Part shown: one piece after another, positions 50,536-59,637 of the stretch
Layout: each line of letters starts with the position of its first letter
Numbering within the stretch: position 1 is the stretch's first letter
Source of the DNA: Mesorhizobium hawassense
GTDB taxonomy: Bacteria; Pseudomonadota; Alphaproteobacteria; Rhizobiales; Rhizobiaceae
Length of the DNA stretch: 64,000 bases
Direction: 5' to 3'
Assembly (NCBI RefSeq): GCF_003289945.1
Contig: NZ_QMBP01000001.1
Coordinates: forward strand, 744,001 to 808,000
Translations under genes and position numbers: made by a program
The notes under the pieces: model-generated
The model's database searches: none
Told to the model about the DNA's origin: nothing
Seen by the model: the letters and a program-made list of their open reading frames with translations, nothing else

Positions 50536-51908
50536 CTTACCTTGTTGCGCTCGACGGTGAGATGCGCGTAGCCGGTATCCGTTGACTGGGACAGGTCCCC
50601 GGTCGCCGTATCGGCCCAGCGCTGGCCGACGATGGCGCCGTTCCGAGCGCCGTCGATGACGTTGTCGCAGATTACGGCGGTGCCGGACCCTTCGACGACC
50701 GAAACGACGATACCGGTACCGGCCTTGCGGATGATGTTCCCCGTTGCCACGACATTGCGCAGATACGGACCCCAGCCGAGTTGCATGCCGTAGAGCGGGG
50801 CGTTCTCGACCACATTGCCTGAAACCGTGGTGTCGGCTTCGGCGCTGATGCCGACACCTAAGCCGGGCGGGTCGGCCGTGTAGGGACCAACCGTCGTAAG
50901 ATTGCGCACGATGTTGTTCGAGCAGACCGCCATGCGGCCGCCTTCGTTGAAGTTGACGATCGAGATGCCGTTGGCGGCGCCGTCGACCAGATTGTTGCTG
51001 AGGATCGCGCCCTCGAAGGAGAATTCCGAATAGATCCCGGTCTCGCCCGAGCGCGAGCAGGTGTTGCCGGTGATCTGCAGATTGCTGGCGCTGTTGGCAC
51101 GGATCGCGGTGAAGGCGCAGTCGGAGACGACGTTGCCCGAGATGATCACATTGCCGGCGCGGAAGGCGTTGATGCCGTTGCCGTTCTGGCCGGTGCCGCC
51201 GCTTCTTGCGCCGATCCTCTGGACGCGGTTGCCGCTGACGATGGTGCCGTCCTCCGCCGCCTGCCAGCGATGCACGAGAATGCCGCCATTGGCGCAGTCC
51301 GAAACCGTGTTGCCGGAAATCTCCAGCCCGCCCGCCTCGACCGAATAGATGCCGGCATCGGCCGCGCCGGAAATATCGGAGCGGCCGACGCGGCCGACCG
51401 CATGCTCGAGCGCCAAGCCGTTCTTGCCGCTGCCGGTCACCTGGCAATTGTCGATGACCAGATGGGCGACGCGACGCAGGTCGAGCAGCCCCTGCGTGTA
51501 GTCGGCCAGCCATTGATTGCTGCCGTCGAAGACGAGGCCCGTGAGCTCGATATGCTCGGCCTGCTCGGCCATCATCAGATGGCCGTTGCCGCCATAGACG
51601 ATGCGCGTCGCGCCGGGCACGCCCGACAGGCGCACGCGTGCGGGCAATTTGAGGTTCGAGACAAGATAGGTGCCGGGCGGCAAAAAGACCGGTTGGTCGC
51701 GGTCGCTGGCCTCGGCAAGCATCTTGGCGAAAGCCTTGCTCTGGTCGTCCAGCGCGCCCGGCTGCACGCCGATCTCGGTGGCGTTGATCGAGCCGCGCAT
51801 CGCGGCCATCTCGATACCCGGCAGCGATTTCGCCGCTGCCTTGCCGAGGCAAAGGCCGGCCACGGCAAAGCCGGCCGTCTGGGCAAGCAGCGTTCGTCTG
51901 TTCAACAT
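50532..51908 (-). CDS. Tat-exported parallel beta-helix repeat protein (TIGR03808-like)
   Basis: A 458-residue protein with a twin-arginine signal at the very N-terminus (MLNRRTLLAQTAGFAVAG) and cleavage near KAAAKS. From about residue 50 the chain is built of PbH1-type right-handed helix coils with recurring ISGNxVxxC and GI-x-V steps (LEISGNTVSDC, IISGNVVSDC, LQITGNTCSRSG, TTVSGNVVENAP). It matches a conserved alphaproteobacterial family annotated as twin-arginine-translocated repeat protein of unknown function. The beta-helix resembles polysaccharide lyases, but no lyase motif is evident. ATG 51908 is preferred over GTG 51914 because AGGA is about nine bases upstream. Confidence 0.85.
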   Translation of the reverse strand: MLNRRTLLAQTAGFAVAGLCLGKAAAKSLPGIEMAAMRGSINATEIGVQPGALDDQSKAFAKMLAEASDRDQPVFLPPGTYLVSNLKLPARVRLSGVPGATRIVYGGNGHLMMAEQAEHIELTGLVFDGSNQWLADYTQGLLDLRRVAHLVIDNCQVTGSGKNGLALEHAVGRVGRSDISGAADAGIYSVEAGGLEISGNTVSDCANGGILVHRWQAAEDGTIVSGNRVQRIGARSGGTGQNGNGINAFRAGNVIISGNVVSDCAFTAIRANSASNLQITGNTCSRSGETGIYSEFSFEGAILSNNLVDGAANGISIVNFNEGGRMAVCSNNIVRNLTTVGPYTADPPGLGVGISAEADTTVSGNVVENAPLYGMQLGWGPYLRNVVATGNIIRKAGTGIVVSVVEGSGTAVICDNVIDGARNGAIVGQRWADTATGDLSQSTDTGYAHLTVERNKVS

Positions 51909-52012
51909 CGGCACAGGTCCTGGCGTCTCGCCTGACCTGTGGCAGGAATCGTGCCAAGCTCGTCGTTTGACTGTGACTTGTGCAGTCGCCTCGCCAAGCC
52001 TAAGTTCATCGC

Positions 52013-52495
52013 ATGAGCAGAGCTTTTACTCGCGAAGAAGACAGCGAAAACGCCATTGCCGGCGTCGGCGAACGCCCCGTCAGTACGCATCGCAATCTGG
52101 TGACGGAGCGCGGCCTGGCGATGATCGAGGACAATCTCGCCGACCTGCGCGACATCCTGGCCAAGGCCGAAAGGAAGGGCGACCGCGAGCGCATCGCGGT
52201 GGTCTCCCGCGACCTGCGCTACTGGACCGCGCGGCGCGAGAACGCCGAGCTTTCGGTGCCGGAGCCCGGCAGCGACGTGGTGCGCTTCGGCATGGGCGTC
52301 ACGCTGGAAGGCGATGACGGCAAGAAGGTGCATTGGCGCATCGTCGGCGAGGACGAGGCCGACCCGTCAAAGGGCAGCATTTCCCACGTCTCGCCGATGG
52401 CCGTCGCGCTGTTCGGCAAGAAGGTCGGCGATGTGGCCGCCGTGAACGGCAAGGAATGGGAAATCGTCAAGCTCTCGGACAAGGCCGAGAATTAA
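52013..52495 (+). CDS. GreA/GreB-family transcription elongation factor-like protein
   Basis: A 160-residue protein with the Gre layout: an N-terminal coiled coil (LVTERGLAMIEDNLADLRDILAKAERKGDRERIAVVSRDLRYW) and a C-terminal FKBP-like domain (GVTLEGDDGKKVHWRIVGEDEADPSKGSISHVSPMAVALFGKKVGD). The acidic tip DL/ERKGD that inserts into the RNA-polymerase channel is only partly conserved. It is therefore a Gre-like paralogue; the housekeeping greA of rhizobia is normally longer-conserved at the tip. It is divergent from the beta-helix gene across 104 bases. Confidence 0.85.
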   Translation: MSRAFTREEDSENAIAGVGERPVSTHRNLVTERGLAMIEDNLADLRDILAKAERKGDRERIAVVSRDLRYWTARRENAELSVPEPGSDVVRFGMGVTLEGDDGKKVHWRIVGEDEADPSKGSISHVSPMAVALFGKKVGDVAAVNGKEWEIVKLSDKAEN

Positions 52496-52737
52496 TAGCC
52501 AGCCTCCTTTGCAAGCTTCTGTAGTGCAGCTTCGTACTTGTCCATGACAACGCGAGCGGCGTTGATTTGCCGTTTGTAGTTGTCGTGGCGGACTGGCCTT
52601 AGAATGACGCCGTCGTCGGTATCGATGATCTGGAGTTCATCGCCAACTTGAAGGTTCAAGCTGTCAAGCATTTCGCGTGGCAGCAGCACGGCCCCTCATC
52701 CGTCCTCAAGCCCATGGATGATCGTCTTGAACTTGAT
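52492..52737 (-). pseudogene. AbrB/MazE-type antitoxin gene broken by an in-frame TGA
   Basis: Reading leftward, the frame gives IKFKTIIHGLEDG, a TGA at 52698-52696, then GAVLLPREMLDSLNLQVGDE and on to a C-terminal helix ending KLAKEAGY. Both halves belong to one AbrB-fold protein, in which the residue at the stop is normally Ser. The codon where ATG is expected reads ATC (52737-52735), so the start may be lost too. A GTG at 52689 could start the downstream 65 residues but cuts the DNA-binding fold. It lies after the methylmalonyl-CoA mutase gene; no toxin gene is adjacent. Its stop overlaps the Gre-like gene end. Confidence 0.7.
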
Positions 52738-52794
52738 CGCGCCCTGGTTGTGTCTATTTCCATAGAACAACCTTTCGACCAAATCAGCAAGGCT

Positions 52795-54918
52795 TCAGCG
52801 ATCAGCCAGCAGCCGATCCATCAACCGGTTCGCCGCCTCCGGGATGACGGTCCCAGGCGGGAAGATCTCGGCCGCGCCCGCCGCCAGCACCGCATCATAA
52901 TCCTGCGGCGGGATGACGCCGCCGGCGACGATCAGCATGTTGGCATGGCCGAGCTTCTTCAGCGCTTCCTTGAGCTCGGGGATTAGCGTCAGATGGCCGG
53001 CCGCCAGCGAAGACGCGCCGATGATGTCGACGTCGTGCTGCACCGCCAGCCTGGCGATCTCGTCCGGCGTCTGGAACATCGGCCCGACGGTGACGTCGAA
53101 GCCGAGATCGGCAAAGGCGCTGGCGATCACCTTCTGGCCGCGGTCGTGGCCGTCCTGGCCCATCTTGGCGACCAGGATGCGCGGTTTGTCGCCGGACCTC
53201 TTCTCGAACGCCTCGATCTTCTCCTGCAGCCGGTCGAGCGCGGGGTTGTCGCCAAGCGCGTCACGGTAGACGCCGGAGATCGTCTGCACCGCCGCCGTGT
53301 GGCGGCCGAACACTTTTTCGAGCGCCAGCGAAATCTCGCCGACCGTCGCGTTGGCGCGCGCCGCGCGGATCGCGAATTCGAGCAGGTTCTCGCCGCTTTC
53401 GGCGGCACGGGTCAGCGCCGCCAGCGCATCCTCCAGCGCCGCGACGTCTCGCGTGCCCTTGAGCCGCTGCAGCTTTGCCAACTGCCGGGCTTTCACCTCG
53501 GCATTGTCGATCTTCAGCACGTCGACCTCGATGTCGGTCTCGGGCCGATGCGCGTTGACTCCGACCAGAATTTGCTCGCCGGAATCGATGCGCGCCTGGG
53601 TGCGCGCCGCCGCTTCCTCGATGCGCAGCTTCGGAATGCCCTTCTCGATCGCCGCCGCCATGCCGCCGAGGCTCTCGACCTCCTCGATATGGCCGAGCGC
53701 GCGCGCCGCCAGATCATGCGTCAGCCGCTCGACATAGGCCGAACCGCCCCATGGATCGATCATGCGCGTTGTGCCGGATTCCTTCTGCAGGATGAGCTGT
53801 GTGTTGCGCGCGATACGTGCCGAATGGTCGGTCGGCAGCGCCATCGCCTCGTCGAAGGAATTGGTGTGCAGCGACTGGGTATGACCCTGCGTCGCTGCCA
53901 TCGCCTCGATCATCGTGCGGGTGATGTTGTTGTAGGGGTCCTGCGCCGTCAGCGACCAGCCCGATGTCTGGCAATGCGTGCGCAGAGACAGCGAACGCTC
54001 GTCCTTCGGCGCGAAATTCTTCTGCATCAGGCTCGACCAGAGCAGCCGCGCCGCCCTGAGCTTGGCGACCTCCATGAAGAAGTTCATGCCGATCGCCCAG
54101 AAGAAGGAGAGCCGCGGCGCGAAGCGGTCGATGTCGAGGCCTCCCGCAACGCCGGCGCGGGCATATTCGATGCCGTCGGCAATGGTGTAGGCAAGCTCGA
54201 GGTCGGCCGTGGCGCCGGCTTCCTGCATGTGGTAGCCGGAGATAGAAATCGAGTTGAATTTCGGCATATGCTTCGAGGTGTAGGCGAAGATGTCCGACAC
54301 GATCCGCATCGATGGTTTCGGCGGATAGATGTAGGTGTTGCGGACCATGAACTCCTTCAGGATGTCGTTCTGAATGGTTCCTGCCAGATCCTTTTGCGCG
54401 ACGCCTTGTTCCTCGGCCGCGACGATGAAGAGAGCCATGATCGGCAGCACCGCGCCGTTCATCGTCATCGACACCGTCATCTCGTTCAGCGGGATACCGT
54501 CGAACAGCTGCCGCATGTCGAGGATGGAATCGATCGCCACGCCGGCCATGCCGACATCGCCGGCGACACGCGGATGGTCGCTGTCATAACCGCGATGCGT
54601 GGCGAGGTCGAAGGCGACTGACAAGCCTTTCTGGCCGGCGGCGAGATTGCGCCGGTAGAAGGCGTTGGATTCTTCCGCCGTCGAGAAACCGGCATATTGC
54701 CGGATCGTCCAGGGCTGCTGGACATACATGGTGGGGTAGGGGCCGCGCACGAAGGGCGGCAGGCCCGGATAGGTCTCGAGATTGGCAAGCCCCTTGAGAT
54801 CGCCCTGCGTGTAGAGGTGTTTGACGGCGATGCCTTCCGGCGTCATCCGCTGGCCCTTGAGCTCGACCGGCGCGCGACGCGGCTCCGACCAGCCGACCTT
54901 GCTGAAATCCGGGATCAT
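52795..54918 (-). CDS. scpA: Methylmalonyl-CoA mutase, catalytic subunit
   Basis: A 707-residue adenosylcobalamin enzyme interconverting (R)-methylmalonyl-CoA and succinyl-CoA, used for propionyl-CoA breakdown and related pathways. The N-terminal barrel has [20 protein letters not shown] and the catalytic [13 protein letters not shown] and [14 protein letters not shown] blocks. The C-terminal B12 domain carries DxHxxG with H601 (MGQDGHDRG), [12 protein letters not shown] and the GG of [10 protein letters not shown]. It overlaps the small-subunit stop by four bases. No epimerase, MeaB chaperone or propionyl-CoA carboxylase is nearby. The same enzyme is called bhbA in Sinorhizobium. Confidence 0.95.
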   Translation of the reverse strand: MIPDFSKVGWSEPRRAPVELKGQRMTPEGIAVKHLYTQGDLKGLANLETYPGLPPFVRGPYPTMYVQQPWTIRQYAGFSTAEESNAFYRRNLAAGQKGLSVAFDLATHRGYDSDHPRVAGDVGMAGVAIDSILDMRQLFDGIPLNEMTVSMTMNGAVLPIMALFIVAAEEQGVAQKDLAGTIQNDILKEFMVRNTYIYPPKPSMRIVSDIFAYTSKHMPKFNSISISGYHMQEAGATADLELAYTIADGIEYARAGVAGGLDIDRFAPRLSFFWAIGMNFFMEVAKLRAARLLWSSLMQKNFAPKDERSLSLRTHCQTSGWSLTAQDPYNNITRTMIEAMAATQGHTQSLHTNSFDEAMALPTDHSARIARNTQLILQKESGTTRMIDPWGGSAYVERLTHDLAARALGHIEEVESLGGMAAAIEKGIPKLRIEEAAARTQARIDSGEQILVGVNAHRPETDIEVDVLKIDNAEVKARQLAKLQRLKGTRDVAALEDALAALTRAAESGENLLEFAIRAARANATVGEISLALEKVFGRHTAAVQTISGVYRDALGDNPALDRLQEKIEAFEKRSGDKPRILVAKMGQDGHDRGQKVIASAFADLGFDVTVGPMFQTPDEIARLAVQHDVDIIGASSLAAGHLTLIPELKEALKKLGHANMLIVAGGVIPPQDYDAVLAAGAAEIFPPGTVIPEAANRLMDRLLADR

Positions 54919-56357
54919 GATCCGGCTCCGATCGACTGATCGATGCGCACCGGAAACAGCGGCTCGCAGATCGCCACGCCTTCCGTCAGCGCCGGCCGCC
55001 GCTGCTGCGGCAGCGTCTCGACCGGGCGCTCCCTGCCGACGCGGTACAGTGTCGTGCCGACAATGCCGCGCTCACCCGACCGATAAGCGGCGTTGCGCCT
55101 GGCGGCGGCCGTCTGCACGCGGTTCTGGATATAGCCCTGCTGCAGGCTGGCGAGCACGCCGCCCTCTGTCTCGATGCGCTGGAATTCCTCCCAGGCCGAG
55201 GCGCAGAGATCGTTGGTCAGCGCCTCGACGGCGCCCGAGCCGCTGGCCGGGTCGGCGACATGGTCGACATGGCTCTCCTCGGTCATGATCAGCTGGGCGT
55301 TGCGGGCGACGCGGCGGGCAAAGCCGGCCGGCAGCCCATGCGCGATCGTGTGCGGCAGCACCGAGATCGAATCGGCGCCGCCGGTCGCCGCGGCGAAGGC
55401 CGCGATCGCGGTGCGCAAGATATTGGTCTCCGGATCGGCCGTCGTCATCATGCGATAGGAAGTCTCGGCATGGATGCTGGCGATCGCGGCCGGGATCGAG
55501 CAGGCCTCCTGGACGCGAGCCCACAGCTTGCGCAATGCCCGCACCTTGGCGATCGAGACGAACTGGTCCTGGTCGACGCTGAGCGCGAAACCGATATGGG
55601 GGGCTGCGTAAACCAGCGGCTGGCGCGCCTTCTCGAACATCCTGAGATAGGACACGACCGAGGCCATCATCGTGCCGAGTTCCTGCGCCTCGGTGGCGCC
55701 GGCATTGTGGAAGACGCGGCCATCGGCCTCGAGCAGCACGCCCGGCACGCCCATCGAAAAGAAATGCGCCAGCGACTGCGGCATCGATTCCTGCAGCGCC
55801 TCGATCGAGGTGCGCAGCCGCCCGGTTCCGGCGAAGATCGCCGCCGGGTCGATGCCGAAGGAGAGGTTGAGCTTGGTCGGATCGGAGCGGCGGCGGCTCA
55901 GGAAGGCGAGCAGCCAGTCGGCCACGGCGCGGCTCCACGGATGCGCGTCGATACGCACCTGCACGTGATTGAGCGGCACGCCGTCGAGCACCGCCTCCAG
56001 CGCTTCCGCCGTGCGCGGCAGGCCGTAGCCGAACGCGTTCGGTGCGCCCTCGAACACCAGCGACAGGCCGGTCGCCCCTTGGGCGATGTCTTCAAGGGCT
56101 TGCGCTTTGGCCCGGGCGATGTCCGGGTCGTCGACGCGCTGGCTGACGATCCAGGACGCTGTCGGATTGGTGCGCGTCAGCGGCTCGGCGGTCGTCGAGC
56201 GCTGGCTGAGCGGCTCGATGCGGATCCCGTCATCGGTGCGGGAGACGAGCTTTTCCTCGAAGGAACCGCCGGCAAGCGCCTTCTCAGCCAGCGCCTGCCA
56301 ACGCTTGGCGTCCGGGTTCGGAAGGTCGACATCCCTGGTCAAGGCGCCGGCGGCCAT
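54915..56357 (-). CDS. Methylmalonyl-CoA mutase small subunit, without B12 domain
   Basis: A 480-residue protein homologous to the barrel half of the mutase ([62 protein letters not shown]). It ends soon after the barrel ([13 protein letters not shown]) and lacks any cobalamin-binding domain. Heterodimeric mutases use a catalytically silent small subunit, but the classical one is over 600 residues and keeps a degenerate B12 domain. The start at 56357 ([14 protein letters not shown]) is chosen for AGGAG upstream; GTG 56411 is possible. It is translationally coupled (ATGA) to the catalytic subunit and so presumably assembles with it. Confidence 0.85.
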   Translation of the reverse strand: MAAGALTRDVDLPNPDAKRWQALAEKALAGGSFEEKLVSRTDDGIRIEPLSQRSTTAEPLTRTNPTASWIVSQRVDDPDIARAKAQALEDIAQGATGLSLVFEGAPNAFGYGLPRTAEALEAVLDGVPLNHVQVRIDAHPWSRAVADWLLAFLSRRRSDPTKLNLSFGIDPAAIFAGTGRLRTSIEALQESMPQSLAHFFSMGVPGVLLEADGRVFHNAGATEAQELGTMMASVVSYLRMFEKARQPLVYAAPHIGFALSVDQDQFVSIAKVRALRKLWARVQEACSIPAAIASIHAETSYRMMTTADPETNILRTAIAAFAAATGGADSISVLPHTIAHGLPAGFARRVARNAQLIMTEESHVDHVADPASGSGAVEALTNDLCASAWEEFQRIETEGGVLASLQQGYIQNRVQTAAARRNAAYRSGERGIVGTTLYRVGRERPVETLPQQRRPALTEGVAICEPLFPVRIDQSIGAGS

Positions 56358-56616
56358 CGCACTCCTCGTCTCCGTTCGCATCAGCGGCTCAGCCAATCTA
56401 GGGCGCTCCACCGTATATCACAATGCGGCATCCGCCGTGGCCGCTATCCTGGTCCCTAACCCATTGCCAAACATGCGCAAAATCCGCAAGCTTCGCGGCC
56501 TCGATTTCGATGGCGCCCGCAAATTCTTTGGCGGGCATTGTCGCCCGGCGATAGCGTTACTATACCTCCGGTGAGACTAGGCATTTTTGGCCAAACAGAT
56601 TGCGGAGAGCGGAACC

Positions 56617-58140
56617 ATGGCTGACGAAACCAGCATTTTCATCGGCGCCAGTCGCAAGCCCGACGATTCCTACCAGCGCGCTGAAGAACTGCTCCTGCGC
56701 TACGGCAACCGCCACGGCCTCGTCACCGGCGCCACGGGCACCGGTAAGACGGTCAGCCTGCAGATCCTGGCCGAGGGCTTTTCGAACGCCGGCGTGCCGG
56801 TCTTCTGCGCCGACATCAAGGGCGACCTTTCCGGCATATCCATGATGGGCGACGCCAAGGATTTCCTGGTCAAGCGCGCCGCGCAGGTAAAGCTCGATCC
56901 CTACCAGTTCCAGGAATTCCCGGTCATCTTCTGGGATCTGTTCGGCGAGCAGGGCCACCCGATCCGCGCCACCATTTCTGAGATGGGGCCGCTGCTTCTG
57001 TCGCGGCTGATGAACCTCACCGAAGCGCAGGAAGGCGTCATGAACATCGCCTTCCGCATCGCCGACGAGGAAGGCCTGCTGCTGCTCGATTTGAAGGACC
57101 TGCAGGCGCTGCTCGCCAACATCGCCGAGCGCGCCGACGAGCTCAGCGCCCGCTACGGCAATGTCACCAAGCCTTCCGTCGGCGCCATCCAGCGCACGCT
57201 CCTGGTGTTGGAGCAGCAGGGTGCTGCGAACTTCTTCGGCGAGCCGGCGCTGCGCATCGCCGACATCATGCGCACCACCCGCGATGGTCGCGGCGCGGTC
57301 AGCGTGCTGGCCGCCGACAAGCTGATGATGAATCCCAGGCTCTACGCCACCTTCCTGCTCTGGCTGATGTCGGAGCTGTTCGAGGAACTGCCCGAGGTCG
57401 GCGACCTGGACAAGCCGAAGCTGGTCTTCTTTTTCGACGAGGCGCATCTCCTGTTCGAGGACGCGCCGAAAGTGCTGGTCGACCGCGTCGAGCAGGTCGT
57501 GCGGCTTATCCGCTCCAAGGGCGTCGGCGTCTATTTCGTCACCCAGAACCCGCTCGATATCCCGGAAAAGGTGCTGGCCCAGCTCGGCAACCGTGTCCAG
57601 CACGCGCTGCGCGCTTATACACCGCGCGAGCAGCAGGCGGTGCGCACGGCGGCCGACACCTTCCGGCCCAATCCCGATTTCGACTGTGCCACGGCGATCA
57701 CCCAACTTGCCACCGGCGAGGCGCTGGCCTCGATGCTGGAGGACAAGGGCGTGCCGGCCATGGTCCAGCGCACACTGATCCGCCCGCCTTCCTCGCGGCT
57801 CGGCCCGATCACGCCGGACGAGCGCCGCAAGATCATCGCCGAGAGCCCGGTCGCCGGCCAGTACGACCGGGTGGTCGATCGCGAATCGGCCTTCGAGATG
57901 CTGCAGAAGAAAGCCAAGGAAGCACAGGACGCCGAGGCTCAAGCACAGCAGCAAAACAGCGGCGGCTCGCACTGGACCATTCCGGGCTTCGACGATGTTC
58001 TGGGAACCGGCAACCGGCGGTCTTCCAACCGCCAGACCGTCGCCGAAGCCGCCATCAAGTCGGTGGTGCGCTCGGTCGGCTCATCCGTCGGGCGCGCCAT
58101 CGTGCGCGGCATCCTGGGCAGCCTGGCGCGCGGGCGCTAG
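56617..58140 (+). CDS. HerA-like ATPase (DUF853 family)
   Basis: A 507-residue FtsK/HerA-superfamily ATPase. Walker A is GATGTGKT at 38-45 and Walker B is LVFFFDEAHLLF with D274/E275. ADIKGDLSGI and the arginine-containing VYFVTQNPLDIP are family-specific. The C-terminus is a low-complexity linker (AEAQAQQQNSGG) and a hydrophobic, Gly/Ser-rich end (SVVRSVGSSVGRAIVRGILG). The housekeeping role of this widespread family is not established; DNA translocation is inferred from the fold. ATG 56617 has GCGGAGAGCGGAA upstream. It is divergent from the mutase operon across 259 bases and has no NurA-type nuclease partner here. Confidence 0.85.
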   Translation: MADETSIFIGASRKPDDSYQRAEELLLRYGNRHGLVTGATGTGKTVSLQILAEGFSNAGVPVFCADIKGDLSGISMMGDAKDFLVKRAAQVKLDPYQFQEFPVIFWDLFGEQGHPIRATISEMGPLLLSRLMNLTEAQEGVMNIAFRIADEEGLLLLDLKDLQALLANIAERADELSARYGNVTKPSVGAIQRTLLVLEQQGAANFFGEPALRIADIMRTTRDGRGAVSVLAADKLMMNPRLYATFLLWLMSELFEELPEVGDLDKPKLVFFFDEAHLLFEDAPKVLVDRVEQVVRLIRSKGVGVYFVTQNPLDIPEKVLAQLGNRVQHALRAYTPREQQAVRTAADTFRPNPDFDCATAITQLATGEALASMLEDKGVPAMVQRTLIRPPSSRLGPITPDERRKIIAESPVAGQYDRVVDRESAFEMLQKKAKEAQDAEAQAQQQNSGGSHWTIPGFDDVLGTGNRRSSNRQTVAEAAIKSVVRSVGSSVGRAIVRGILGSLARGR

Positions 58141-58564
58141 GGCGGCGCGCTAGCCCGCCGGATCAAACGGCGTCCGTCCACTACAGTATGTGGCACGGTG
58201 GCGGGCGAGCAGCTTCGGATTCTGCATGTTGGCTCTCCCGCTCGCCGGGTCAAGCGAACTTAGATGGCGCCCTTACGCGTCAGAGCTGTCTTTGTTACCT
58301 CACGACGAAAAAATCTTACTTGAGAACAATCAGATAGCATCAGCGGCATCTAAAGTTTTCGTGAGAGAAGTTTTTCCTCGCCGAACCGCAATTTCATGAA
58401 ATACCGGGTGACCCAAATCGTGGCCTTTGGCAGGGCTGCAGCCGGGGCAAACCCCGGTTGCCTGACAACCATACGCGCGATCACGAATTACTTTGCCCAG
58501 GGAACCGAAAACACACGTTCAGGTTGGGCTGGGATCGGCGGGGGCTAGGCATCAGGAGGCCGAG
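58141..58564. other. 424-base region without a credible gene
   Basis: It separates the HerA-like gene from the AraC-type regulator. A short frame at 58190-58399 has no homology-like pattern or ribosome binding site. From about 58280 to 58400 the base composition is clearly AT-richer than the surroundings (for example AAAAAATCTTACTTGAGAAC), so promoters may lie there. No repeat or tRNA was seen, and no remains of an AraC sensor domain could be recognised. Confidence 0.5.
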
Positions 58565-58984
58565 TTGCGGCGCGACGATGATCTGCCGGCCCGATTTTCG
58601 ATCGATTCCCACAAGCCTCCGTTGCTGAACGCGAAAGGCGGGCTGTCGGCCAGGCACACCTACCAAATCCAGCAATTCCTGAAAGAGAATTTCTCGCGCA
58701 AGCTGTCGCTGGCCGAGATGGCGGCCGTGTGCGACTTGTCCCCCTACCATTTCGCCCGTGCCTTTTCGAAGACGTTCGGCGTGTCGCCTTATCAGTATGT
58801 TCTGGCTCTTCGCCTCGACCTTGCCGAAAAGCTGCTTGCCGACAGCCGCATGTCGATCACGGACATTGCCGATTTAAGCGGATTTTCGAGCCAGAGCCAC
58901 TTCACCACCATGATGAGGAAGTATCGCCATGCGACACCTCAGCAGGTACGCACGGGGCGGCGCCGCTCCCAATCCGAAAAGTAA
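58565..58984 (+). CDS. AraC-family regulator consisting mainly of the DNA-binding domain
   Basis: A 139-residue protein. Residues ~37-135 form a complete AraC double helix-turn-helix: LKENFSRKLSLAEMAAVCDL with SPYHFARAFSKTFGVSPYQY, then MSITDIADLSGFSSQSHFTT with the recognition helix and the typical end RKYRHATPQQVR. The N-terminal ~35 residues are not a sensor domain, so ligand control would have to come from elsewhere. TTG 58565 is chosen because a perfect AGGAGG is five bases upstream; a TTG at 58493 extends the frame but has no binding site. It lies about 200 bases before the adhesin operon on the same strand and is a likely local regulator. Confidence 0.8.
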   Translation: MRRDDDLPARFSIDSHKPPLLNAKGGLSARHTYQIQQFLKENFSRKLSLAEMAAVCDLSPYHFARAFSKTFGVSPYQYVLALRLDLAEKLLADSRMSITDIADLSGFSSQSHFTTMMRKYRHATPQQVRTGRRRSQSEK

Positions 58985-59181
58985 GATTATTCTAATTTAG
59001 AAAAGCGCAAGTTGAACGCTTGCTAATTGAATTTATTGCTTAAGTAACTCGCTGTTAACTACCGGTATCTCACGTAATATTTTTGGATAGAACAGCAATT
59101 TATTGGAATACCTGAGTCGAAAAACATGACCTCTTGAAGCGGTTCCGGTTGTTTCGGATTCTGATTTGGCCGCGGGGGAAC
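58985..59181 (+). promoter_or_regulatory. AT-rich upstream region of the adhesin operon
   Basis: The 197 bases between the regulator and the small protein gene are much richer in A and T than the flanks (for example TAATATTTTTGG near 59080). CAAG-ttgaacg-CTTG forms a small dyad at about 59007-59022, and CTGTTAACTACC follows. The region is the evident promoter and operator zone for the adhesin genes; no exact -10/-35 pair stands out. Confidence 0.45.
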
Positions 59182-59637
59182 ATGAGCGACGACACGGCGA
59201 TCCGCCGGAGCCTTTCCGAGGAGATCGGCTACTGGCTGGAGTCGGCCTCCAGGACGCTCGAGAAGCGCTACGGAAGCGGCGTGCCTGTGACCAAGCAGGA
59301 TGTTCTGCTGGCGCATTATCTCTACGGCCTCACCGCCGTGGTCCATGCGAGTGATGCGCCGGCGGCCCATCTGGCGGCCGTGCGGTCCTACCTCCTTCGG
59401 CTCATCCCCGAGGAGCGGGTCACGCGAGCGCTCCAGGCCGTGCCCGAGGAGGGCGACACCTGGCTTGCGAACGCGCTCGATCGCGTCGAGGCGATCGGCG
59501 GGAAGCAAGGCTATGTGCTGCTCTCGCGCGGCGCCGACGTCGTCATTCCATTTTCGAGCAGAAACGCCTCGGCGGCAGGGTCGGCGGAACCTGTCGTCAT
59601 TGAGCGCGACCCACCAAAGGAGGCATTCTCGCAATGA
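59182..59637 (+). CDS. Unrecognised 151-residue protein coupled to the adhesin gene
   Basis: I do not recognise this family. The protein has no signal peptide or membrane helix, is predicted mainly helical (RRSLSEEIGYWLESASRTLEKRYG, QDVLLAHYLYGLTAVVHASD) and ends in a polar tail. It contains no Cys. ATG 59182 has GGGGGA upstream and its TGA overlaps the ATG of the trimeric autotransporter by four bases. The tight coupling suggests a cytoplasmic helper, regulator or chaperone of adhesin production; this is inferred from position only. Confidence 0.75.
   Translation: MSDDTAIRRSLSEEIGYWLESASRTLEKRYGSGVPVTKQDVLLAHYLYGLTAVVHASDAPAAHLAAVRSYLLRLIPEERVTRALQAVPEEGDTWLANALDRVEAIGGKQGYVLLSRGADVVIPFSSRNASAAGSAEPVVIERDPPKEAFSQ

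Noticed and set aside
52696..52698. TGA read as selenocysteine
   Set aside because: The residue at this site is expected to be Ser in a DNA-binding protein, and no selenocysteine insertion stem was seen downstream.
52492..52737. Active toxin-antitoxin pair
   Set aside because: The antitoxin frame has an in-frame stop and no toxin-sized gene flanks it; neighbours are a Gre-like factor and a mutase.
56617..58140. HerA-like ATPase as part of a phage-defence or conjugation system
   Set aside because: No NurA, SIR2, relaxase or other defence partner is adjacent; the family is common in ordinary chromosomes.
58190..58399. Small open frame of 69 codons after the HerA-like gene
   Set aside because: No ribosome binding site, no family-like pattern and a composition shift within the frame.
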